A stretch of 64,000 nt of DNA from Girardinichthys multiradiatus (taxonomy: Eukaryota > Chordata > Actinopteri > Cyprinodontiformes > Goodeidae). The notes beneath the pieces are model-generated. The model worked only from the letters and a program-made list of their open reading frames with translations, did no database searches and was not told the DNA's origin. Below, piece by piece: positions 55,320 through 64,000 of this stretch. The stretch's first letter is position 1. Each line of letters opens with the position of its first letter. The position numbers and the translations under genes were made by a program. The DNA lies in the NCBI RefSeq assembly GCF_021462225.1, contig NC_061812.1, positions 49,779,848 through 49,843,847 of the forward strand. The letters are read 5' to 3'.

Positions 55320-55389
55320 GAATCCTAGACTTATATTCAGTGGTTGACCTGAACTCTTGTCCTTGTTTTTGCCCTGGTTGGGTTGCTCG

Positions 55390-55429
55390 TCTACACTTTG
55401 GTCCAAACAAACCACAACAAATTATGACA
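55390..55429 (+). repeat. right LTR-like end
   Basis: CACTTTGGTCCAAACAAACC and following bases to ATGACA match 53040-53079 with two differences. Confidence 0.55.
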
Positions 55430-55973
55430 ACCGTTTGCTGTGCATTTGCACCAAGAGATCTAGTGAAGACAGCTTTGGATAAAGTGATAAACAGCGTACT
55501 TGTTCGTTTTGTGACCACTACACTGTATCATATGAAACTAGGAATGATAAATGAGACTGAAATATTTTCAGCCAAAACATGTCTTGTGACACAATGGGTA
55601 ACTTCTCTAAATGTTTTTCACAGGAGTAATTTGCATACGTTTGAAACATTCTTTATGTCTCTTTGCAGCTCTACTCTAGTCTGCATGAACCACTCAAATG
55701 TAGTGGATTGAGGTAAGAGTCTAAACAATATCCATTACCCAGACATTGCTTTGAAGAAACGCATTACATTCTGAATTAATGTCTGGGAAATTTTCATAGC
55801 TGCCAGCTATTTACAGAATACTCCCACATCTTCTTGTGAATGCTGTCATATCTTGAAATATCCACATAAATACTGTTTGTTACTATAAAATCAGATCCAG
55901 TGCAGAATCACATACGTATATGAAGTTTAATGTCATCCAGCTATCATCTGAAAGTTCTGAATTAGGGTGGACT
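55430..55973. other. no recognised feature
   Basis: Ordinary AT-rich text between the LTR-like end and the minus-strand coding relic. Confidence 0.35.
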
Positions 55974-56295
55974 TAAACAGAAGTACTCCTGACTTTTCTC
56001 ACTTGCAATGGATTAATTTCACTGCTACTGCTATCCAAGACAAATATGACTTCAGATGTCTCACTGTCATCTTCTTCACGATCTTTTGGTTTTGTTGGAA
56101 TGTAGAAGCGTAACATTGTCAGCTTTGCAGCTTCATACATATTGCCAATCGTCAGGCAGGTATCATCACTACGGTGTTTCTGTTTAAAGTCCCCAAGCTC
56201 AAACTCAAAATCTGTTTCGGGTCCCTTAGGAGATATACCGAAAAAGGTTTATTTCCTTCCCGGAAAATATCTTTTAATACAGTGTCCTTAGCCAT
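55974..56295 (-). pseudogene. unrecognised coding relic, one frameshift
   Basis: From ATG at 56295 the text reads MAKDTVLKDIFREGNKPFSV, then needs a shift near 56247 to go on with ETDFEFELGDFKQKHRSDD, TCLTIGNMYEAAKLTMLRFY, IPTKPKDREEDDSETSEVIF and LDSSSSEINPLQ, ending at a stop at 55974. Codon and residue composition look like a real acidic eukaryotic protein of about 107 residues or the first part of a longer one. I do not recognise a domain. It may be a copy of a multicopy fish gene or a first exon. Confidence 0.45.
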
Positions 56296-56364
56296 TTGAA
56301 TTTTTCTAGTGCCACCTCACCTGTTCGGTTATTTTTCCATTACCATGTAATGGAAAAATATGTC

Positions 56365-57335
56365 TGTCATGAGGGTGATGGCTTTTGGACCCCGGAATGC
56401 AGACGGACAGGCAGAATGGTGGTGAGGAAAAGGTTTTACTTATGAAAACTCAGTGATAGGTGGTAGCAGAGACAGACATGAAAAATGGACAGGCTTGGAC
56501 AGACTCAGCATGACAGTAGTATGAACATTGATCAGTGAATGTTTCTGCAGAGAATTAACATAATAGCTGTGTCTATATAAGATAAATGGCAAAGGAGAAA
56601 AAGGGAGACTGATTGGCATGGTGCAGGGGGACCGAATGAAGCTAATTACAAGCTGTGTAGGAGCTGTGCAATGAGTGAAAACAAAACATAACTGGGACTA
56701 AACAGGAATACAAAGATACAATCAAACCCAAGTGTTAGAGTTAGAAAGCTGATAAACACAGACAAGTGTATGAATAAGGCACAGATGAACCAAGTAAGTT
56801 TGACTTGCAAGGATGAGACAGTCCTCTGCTGCACAGTGACTTCCTTCTCACAAAGAATAAATCCTTACACCAGCCTTTTATTTACAACTCACATTCTTAC
56901 AAGCAAAGAGCAGGAATTGGTTGAGCCAATTCTTACAAAGATTTCAACATATAAAGTAGTCATTCCCATATATGGTATGAACATGTCATGTCCAGAGAGT
57001 GATCCACTCCAGACCACATTCCTTAACTTTCCACAAACCCTTTTACACACTAAAGAAATAATCACAGGAATCATCTTCACTAGAAGTCGAACTTAAACAT
57101 AAACTTAGTTTAAACTAAACAATGATAACTTATATACATTTTTCCAACACCAAGGAACATCTCACAGATATAGCAGAACATAAACTAATATGCACATTGA
57201 ACAGAATACAAGGACCATAAGAAACTAAACCTAATGAAAGGACTTAAGCACCACCTACAAAACAATGATCAGAAACAAGATCCAAAACTTGGAGAACATA
57301 ATCAGAATTACAAAAAAACAAACACTCAAATCATA
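56365..57335 (-). repeat. LTR-like repeat, second copy of the 47525 family
   Basis: The left edge is TGTCATGAGG. The right part 57170-57330 shares phrases in order with 47330-47525, and 56580-56650 (GCAAAGGAGAAA, ACCGAATGAAGCTAATTAC) matches 47210-47270. At the place of Tc1 copy 4 this copy has no Tc1. A 108-codon open stretch at 56770-57096 has no motif. Confidence 0.5.
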
Positions 57336-58665
57336 AAAACCTCTACATTTCGTGTTTCTTTTAGCATTTGTGTCTGTCTTGTTCTTTTATGGGAGGTGTT
57401 CTCCTTTGCACTTTTATTTCTGATTTTCATTTTTTCACTAAGCTTGTGCAGAAGACCTTGCGTTCTTTTTGAGAGTGGTCTTGCTTTTGCAGAAACTGAA
57501 GAGGGCAATATGGTCTCCGTAAGAGGGGATGTATTTGCCAGAGTTTCGTCATCCATCAACGCATGACATCACAGTCAATTTGAACACAAACCGAAAGAAA
57601 ATAATTATTTTCTTCAACGTTTTTCCTGCAAATCAATGTTAAGGTCACCCTTAACATTGCACCTTTAGGTCATTGCTTATGCGAGTAGGAAAATACTGAC
57701 TGGAAATAACATAAAAGCTATCTACTGTATTAGGGAGAAATACAATGATGGGAAAAGGGAGGTAAAGCATAGCCTTTCAGTAAATGGACCAACCTCTACT
57801 TTGTTTAAAAAAGGAAGGATGGGATTGATTAATATGTAGGTACAATAACACAGATTCATAGATATACTATTTATGGTAAAAAGTATTACACATAGAACAC
57901 ACAAAGAAACATTGTATATCATTATTTGGACCAGCAACGGGATCATCTTATTATTTATTTGTTTATCTATAGTATTGTTTATTTATTGTCATCCACCCAA
58001 TTATCACATCATTCTGCATTTCTATTGGTTGCACGTACAACATATCACCCTGTGGTCAAAGTTCAAGGTGACAGTGCTCCCCAACCAGCACTTGTTATCA
58101 AACTGTTCTATAAAAAACCTTTAACAGCATATTAAGTTTAATTTAATGATCTGTGACCATAGCCTACCATTTCCACACATGGTTTATAACTGTACTGACA
58201 ATTAGGGTAGCTCAGAGTTCCAATCTTGAGCTAAAACATATCACACAGTGCAGGAACTGCACTTTGTAATTTTAGTATGGTTTGAGGGATCTTTAGTTGA
58301 CCACAATCAGAACAACCAGGGATCAGCTGCTTTGTATGCAAGCTATCCATTTTCCTGATTAATATATATAAACATGTTCTCACCTCAAGTTTCATCAAAG
58401 CTTCTCTCCTCTGGTGTACTAAAAGTTACTTAATTCAACACATCGGATATATTACCCATATTGGCAGGTGGCTAGCTTTTGTAATAAGGCTACCTCTTGG
58501 AAAAGACACTAAACTTGCTCTCTTGTTTTGCTCATCTTCTGCTCTTCCATTGATAAAAAATGCATCTTCAGGGACCTCTAAGTCTCATAAAAAGTCACTT
58601 ACATCCAACATTTTCCTCCAGAAAGCCGGTTGCTTAGAATTCTGGCTTTTTTTCAGTGGCCCTAT
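57336..58665. other. no recognised feature
   Basis: AT-rich sequence up to the Harbinger end. Open stretches of 70-83 codons show no motifs. Confidence 0.35.
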
Positions 58666-59636
58666 AGGTGCGTTTAGACTAAACACAAATGACGCGACAG
58701 GTGCAAGCGATTTACATGTTAACCCTATGTAAAGGCACGTTCAGGAACAAAGCGAGGCTAAGGATGCGATGCGAATTGTGCGATTGAGGCCAATAGACCA
58801 AAGTGAACCCTGCGATGGAAACGCAGTGTATTTTGCTGGAGTTGAAAAATCTGAACTTTTCCATCAATTCGCATCGCGTCTATAGACCTCTTTTCAACGG
58901 TTGTCATACAAGTAACGAAACTCACAGCAGCTCAGGGTACATCTATGTTCATGTAGGAAATTATATTTTATTCAAAGGTATTTAATTTTCAGATGCATAT
59001 GTCAGCAAGCCTGATTTTAAGGTCGCCGATCAGCCATTATTACATAGTTATTTAATAATTATGGCTACCATGCTACATTCTGTTGTCAAATCAGTTCTTG
59101 CCAGGTGTATTTTGATGGTCCTCAACCATATGTTTAGGCACAAAAATATTTATTATATTTTGCTGTTTATTTATTGAGCTGAGATTTATTTACTCACCGA
59201 AGACAGATATGCAGGCATTCTGCAGCGGGGATACAGTGCCTGTAGCTGGTGTCCCGGAGGCTGATTCGTCCCCCAACGCGGGGCAGCAGGTCCTCAAACT
59301 GGGTCCTGGACAGACGGAAGTACCGCTGAAAGCGACCGTGATCCAGACTCTGCTCCTGTAGTAGGTGGTGGTACTCTCCAAACTGGTTCCCTCTCTTGTG
59401 AACCCAGGGACGTCAACGGCGTTGTTCGGCTTGCCATAAATAAAGCACAGTGACTCGCTCCATGTTGAGTTGAAACAGGCAAGCAGCAGATAGAAGCTCC
59501 TATTTGATGACGCAGTGAAGGGAGTGGAGTGTTGTTGCCCGTTGACCACGTGAACTGCTGGCGATTTGTCAGGAGAGCGACAGCACGCGAATAAGGCGAA
59601 TAATTTGCTAAAATCACGGTCGGTCTGAACGCACCT
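58666..59636 (-). mobile_element. PIF/Harbinger-type transposon, internally deleted
   Basis: Ends AGGTGCGTTTAGAC (left) and AGGTGCGTTCAGAC (right, inverse) agree. The flanks are TAT and TAA, a degenerate form of the 3-bp duplication expected for this superfamily. The element holds transposase exon 1 on the minus strand and lacks the catalytic exon, in 971 bp compared with several kb for complete elements. Confidence 0.78.
59198..59463 (-). pseudogene. Harbinger transposase exon 1
   Basis: From ATG at 59463 the exon reads MERVTVLYLWQAEQRR, a TGA, then GNQFGEYHHLLQEQSLDHGR, RFQRYFRLSRTQFEDLLPRV and SYRHCIPAAECLHICLR, and ends at a GTGAGT splice donor. The FQRYFRLSRTQFEDLL block is the conserved start of HARBI1-like transposases. 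The DDE part expected in the next exon is not found before the left end. One nonsense codon lies near residue 17. Confidence 0.78.
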
Positions 59637-61080
59637 TAATACTCTTCCATATTTGTGATATCATTGTATCATTTAATTGGCTATTGTTTTCAAACATTTT
59701 ATGTGTTCCTTTTTTCCTTAATTTGTATATAGTTCCTTGGTTTCTTTTTTCTTTTATGCTTGGAAGGTAGTTAAATTTTTTCTGTTAAAAAATTCTTATT
59801 GACATATTGAGTGAGACCAGGAGATTCTAGGGCAGACAACCACCACAGAGAAAAAGTTAAACAAGTTTATAATCAAGAAGGGACTGCTATTGGATCCAGC
59901 CGGAGTCGGGTTACAGCGAGTCGGATCGCTGAGGAAGAGGCAAGCATGAGTTATGAAGGTAAGTGAATGCGGTGGATTGAGAAGACGCTTGCTTGGAGGT
60001 GGATGAGGTTGTTCCGGGAAAGGGGAGAAAGCCACAGAAACTGAGTTTGACAGGTTGGCGTGGGATGCGAGGAGTTCCTTCCAGGAGATGAGTTGTGTTG
60101 GAGGGTGGACAGGCAGATCGTTGAGCATAAGCTGTGATCCTCAGGTTCTGAGTTCTTTCCTTGTGCTTGGTGGTCCAGGGAAATAATAAGAGGAGGCTTT
60201 CAGCAGTGATAAATACACTCAAGTATTCATCTGCCAGACAAGGGAGGGATCAAAGACATGTAAGCCAGACCAGGGTCTATGGAGCAGTAAGTAACCTTAG
60301 GGAAAAGGAGCACAGCCAAAGTAAAAATCTTCATGACTAAGAACAAACAAGCAGGTCTGTTGGTCTGATTAGAACTCTAAGTGAGCAAACAATCTGACAC
60401 CTCCTCCTGGTTCCAGCAGCTTAAGAGCTCTACCTTATTAGTCCTTGATGAGCAACAGCTGTGAGGTTGTACCTGCTTGTCACACCCTGTGGAAACAGGT
60501 GAGAGTGAAACTCCACACAACACACTACCAACCTGCGCCCAGCTCTGTGACCTGACACTTATATTTTGGAGAGAAGTTGTTGTGAATTTATTCGACATGT
60601 GCGTAGAGTTTGCTGTTCAATAATGCCAGTGCTCGAATCACTCTTTCATCTATTGTTCTAATACCACCGCCATATTTGGCTGGTATTCACATGACAATAT
60701 TTAACAGACCGAATATTGAATAACTTTAATATGTTATTGCACAACAAGAGGAAGACAATGAATGGATGGATGAAAAGTATTTATTGAATAAAGTCTCCAG
60801 GTAAAATTTCTTTAAAATTAGAACAATCATCTTGATTTCCTATCAAAAATGATACTGGCTTTGGATCACAGAGAAATAAAATGCCTTTTCTTTAGTTTGT
60901 ATACTGTATTGTATGCAAATTTCTTAAAAGGGCTTTGCTCCTTGAAAGTTCTTTGCACCTTGAACAACTTTTGACTTTATACACATAATCAGATATGGAC
61001 CTTTGAACATAAAGTTTGAGGCGCACTGGACTAAACCCTGCCCATTAGGGTTCAGATTAAAGGAAACTGAGGAGATTAAC
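59637..61080. other. no gene; purine-rich repeat-like text
   Basis: From about 59810 to 60560 the style resembles 4140-4740 and may be another LTR-like repeat, with no defined ends. The rest is AT-rich. Confidence 0.3.
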
Positions 61081-61087
61081 AGAAAGG

Positions 61088-61141
61088 GAGCCATTCTCTG
61101 TCTGCCCTCTGCAGCCGCAGAGGGCAGACAGAGAATGGCTC
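61088..61141. repeat. 25-bp perfect inverted repeat, 4-nt loop
   Basis: Arm 61088-61112 and arm 61117-61141 are exact inverse copies around AGCC. The arm includes CATTCTCTGTCTGCCCTCTG. GC-rich compared with its surroundings. Confidence 0.95.
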
Positions 61142-61350
61142 TTATAACACCAGTAGAACCAATAAAATTCAAATGTGGACATAAAACCAATATCAAACCA
61201 ACACCTTAGTATTAAAAACCAGAAAGAAAAGATGCGATTTTAAGAGAAATTTGAAAATAACTAGGGATGATTCCTGCCTTTATGTACAGTGGCAAATTAT
61301 TCCAGAGATTTGAATCATGGCTGAGGGACCAAGCCAGTCTGTTGTGTTTA
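61142..61350 (+). repeat. possible dispersed LINE-tail-like repeat
   Basis: AACCAATAAAATTCAAATGT followed by GATGCGATTTTAAGAGAAAT and GGCAAATTATTCCAGAGATT resembles a 3' segment I recall from a common fish repeat. The class is not determined. Confidence 0.35.
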
Positions 61351-62336
61351 CCTGATTAACCTTTACCATACATTTTCACTTCATAAATGAATTCTTCCAA
61401 GTAAAAATGAAAATTTTGCCAACCAGAACGATATTCCTCCCATTCATAATTGACATTCTAAATAGCCCAAATGTCATTTTCTGTAACACAAATGACATCA
61501 CATTTTCCTTTCATGTGTACTGGCTTGCGGCTGGAGTTATCCACACATGCATCTTGTAGTTAGCTGAAAAGAAACTTTTATTTCAGACATCTATAATTCT
61601 GTTATCTGGTTACTAGTAATATGTTTCATTATACAGAACCAAATTGAAAAAAAAATTTTTTTCTAGATATCTGCAATACTATTGTGGTCATTCAAAAAAG
61701 AATTTAACTTGTAAAAATGTTATTAAGGATGTCTATTATTAATATTCTAAATAGTTAAAGAGCCTACTCAAACATCAGTAATGAAGTTCATGACTAGCAA
61801 AAATATTTTAACAGATGTCACCAAAGATATTTGGAATGTCTGTTGAATTCTTAATAGAATATAATTTTATTTGTTTCTATAATTTATAATTTTAGGAAGC
61901 TAATATGTAAAGGTAGGCCTACCTCGGGCATATCATAGGCTACTAGCTTCCTATAGGAAACAAAGTGCTTCCAATAGGATCCTTGCAATGTGTAGAATAT
62001 CCTTCAACAGGCACTTAGCTGTATTAAGACAGGAGGCGAATTTGTTATAATAAGGGGTAAAAACATCTACAAGAAATCAGTCATTCAATTTGCAATATCC
62101 ACTTTACACTCCTTAAAATAACTGCATTTTCAACAGCTTTTAGCAACTGTTAATAATACTTCCCCTCTTATGTGTTTTTATGTGCTTCTCTGTGATTTTA
62201 GTGCCTTCATCTGTGTTTTAAATGTGTTTGTAAAATTATGTGGGAGTGCTTGTTGATGGAGCCCTGTCAAAGAAGAATTTCTGTCACAATTTGGGACAGA
62301 CAAAAAGTTTCTTTCTTTCTTTTTTTACTTTCTATC
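61351..62336. other. AT-rich stretch, nothing recognised
   Basis: No motif-bearing frame or repeat end. Confidence 0.35.
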
Positions 62337-62517
<181 letters not shown>

Positions 62518-62638
62518 AAAACAAGCTCTTTCAATATGCATAATTATATTTCTGAGCTTGATAAAATAATTTTTCTTAGTTAATTAAAATTATTTTTTTT
62601 CCTCATTTGTGTTTATAGTTAAGGTCTTGAACAGTAAA

Positions 62639-64000
62639 CACTCGTACTCGTCGTCTTCCGCTTTATCCGGGACCGGGTCGCCGGGGCAGCAGACTCAGCA
62701 GACACGCCCAGACGTCCCTCTCCCCTGACACCTCCTCCAGCTCCTCCGGGGGGAGCCCAAGGCGTTCCCAGGCCAGCCGAGAGACATAGTCCCTCCAGCG
62801 TGTCCTGGGCCGACCCCTGGGCCTCCTCCCGGTGGGACGTACCTGGAACACCTCCCGAGGAAGGCGTCCAGGAGGCATCCGTTATAGATGCCTGAGCCAC
62901 CTCAACTGGCTCCTCTCGATGTGGAGGAGCAGCGGCTCTACTCCGAGATCCTCCCGGATGGCCGAGCTCCTCACCCTATCTCTAAGGGAGTGCCCGGCCA
63001 CCCTACGGATGAAGCTCATTTCAGCCGCTTGTATCCGGGATCTCGTTCTTTCTGTCATGACCCAAAGTTCATGGCCATAGGTGAGGGTAGGAACGTAGAC
63101 CGACCGGTAAATTGAGAGCTTCACTTTTCGGCTCAGCTCTCTCTTCACCACAACGGACCGGCACAGCGCCCCCATTACTGTGGCAGCCACACCGATCCCT
63201 CTGTCGATCTCCTGCTCCATTCTTCCCTCACTCGTGAACCCCGACCCCGAGATATTTAAACTCCTCCACTTGAGGCAGGAACTCCCCTCCAACCTGAAGA
63301 GGACAAGCCACCCTTTTCCGGTCGAGAACCATGGCTTTGGACTTGGAGGAGCTGATCTTCATCCCAGCCGCTTCACACTCAGCTGCGAACTGTCCCAGCA
63401 CATGCTGTAGGTCTTGGCTAGTGGGGGCCAGCAGGATCACGTCATCTGCAAAAAGAAGAGACAAAATCCTCTGGTCCCCAAACCAGACCCCCTCCGGCCC
63501 TTGGCTGCCTCTAGAAATCCTGTCCATAAAAGTTATGAACAGGACCGGTGAGAAAGGGCAGCCCTCCTGCCGGAGTCCAACATGCACCGGGAACAGGTCC
63601 GACTTAGTGCCGGCAATGCGAACCAAGCTCCTGCTCCGCTTGTACAGAGATCGGATGGCCCCTAGTAAAGGGCCCCCGATTCCATACTCCTGGAGTACCC
63701 CTACAGGGCATCACGAGGTACACAGTTGAATGCCTTCTCCAGGTCCACAAAACACATGTGAACCAGTTGGGCAAACTCCCATGAACACTCGAGTACCCTG
63801 TAGAGGGTATAGAGCTGGTCCAGTGTTCCACGGCCGGGACGAAAACCACACTGCTCCTCCTGAAGTCGGGGTTTGACTATCGGCCGGACTCTCCTCTCCA
63901 ATACCGGGTAGTTGGAACACACCCTCCGGTCACCCTTCTTATGTAGGGGGACCACCACCCCAGTCTGCCAATCCAAAGGCACTGTTCCCGTCTGCCACGC
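62639..64000 (-). mobile_element. Rex3: Rex3 retrotransposon, copy C, running off the window
   Basis: The 3' tail (plus strand CACTCGTACTCGTCGTC) begins at 62639, with the same order as copies A and B up to the middle of the reverse transcriptase at the window edge. A segment of about 45 bases present in A and B is absent near 63905. The 5' part, right flank and target duplication lie outside. Confidence 0.9.
62663..63982 (-). pseudogene. Rex3 reverse transcriptase, C-terminal part, broken
   Basis: Reading from the window edge: [40 protein letters not shown] and [16 protein letters not shown] (63701-63982), a shift, VGLRQEGCPFSPVLFITFMD and SLLFADDVILLAPTSQD (63228-63626), a shift near 63260, then RMEQEIDRGIGVAATVMGAL to 62882, and the tail ending LLSLLPRRPGPG. 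The insert of one codon in LRQEGC and the loss near 63905 add to at least three breaks. Confidence 0.87.

Noticed and set aside
54496..55518. 340-codon minus-strand frame through the minisatellite
   Set aside because: The repeat unit is a multiple of three and lacks stops on either strand, so length is not evidence of coding.
54878..55711. 277-codon plus-strand frame ADLQTAWYKGPLRPV repeats
   Set aside because: Starts inside the 45-bp array and runs into the LTR-like end; a by-product of the array.
56770..57096. 108-codon open frame
   Set aside because: Lies within an LTR-like repeat, has no motif and no relative; kept only as a note.

Overview
The window looks like a repeat-dense stretch of a teleost genome, probably a percomorph. 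The basis is the repeat community: Rex3 (RTE clade), Rex1, L2-type and L1-type LINEs, two Tc1-like families, a PIF/Harbinger relic, Gypsy pieces and a retrovirus-like provirus, all known from ray-finned fish. There are no operons, ribosome binding sites, tRNA or rRNA genes or CRISPR arrays. I see no intact host gene. The only non-mobile-element-like coding traces are a broken zinc-finger gene copy (975-1847), an unrecognised broken coding stretch (55974-56295, minus) and a possible exon piece at the left edge.

Layout. 1-3457: zinc-finger pseudogene cut by Tc1 copy 1. 5830-12120: an L2-type LINE split by a near full-length Rex3 (6867-10225) with a 13-bp target duplication; a 46-bp perfect inverted repeat lies just beside the insertion. 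12521-13270: a reversed Gypsy gag/protease relic. 13341-18103: an (ATATAG)-type microsatellite split by a second Tc1-like family (13437-14688) and a second Rex3 (14728-18075). 18103-19120: another L2 fragment. 19374-24520: LTR-like repeats, a hAT-like end and Tc1 copy 2. 25391-29500: a LINE relic and a decayed Tc1-like element.

31369-42838 holds a class I-like endogenous retrovirus. It has a truncated 5' LTR, primer binding site, Rex1 inserted in the leader, frameshifted gag, protease, reverse transcriptase, RNase H and an integrase with its middle missing, almost no env, a polypurine tract, and a 3' LTR carrying Tc1 copy 3. 44090-47915: an L1-type relic split by an LTR-like repeat that itself carries an internally deleted Tc1 (copy 4). 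48408-49841: an L2 fragment and a 259-bp Rex3 deletion derivative flanked by a target duplication. 52297-55429: an LTR-like segment, a Ser/Ala/Thr-rich reading frame and a 45-bp minisatellite. 58666-59636: a Harbinger relic keeping only exon 1. 62337-62516: a long ATCT microsatellite. 62639-64000: a third Rex3 running off the window.

Nearly every coding region is broken by stops, frameshifts or deletions, so little here is likely to act as a working system. The value is in the nested insertion history, which gives relative ages, and in a few rearrangement products: the 259-bp Rex3 derivative, the mini-Tc1, the 46-bp foldback and the 25-bp-arm hairpin at 61088-61141. Family names come from recognising protein motifs and terminal sequences; no database search was possible.
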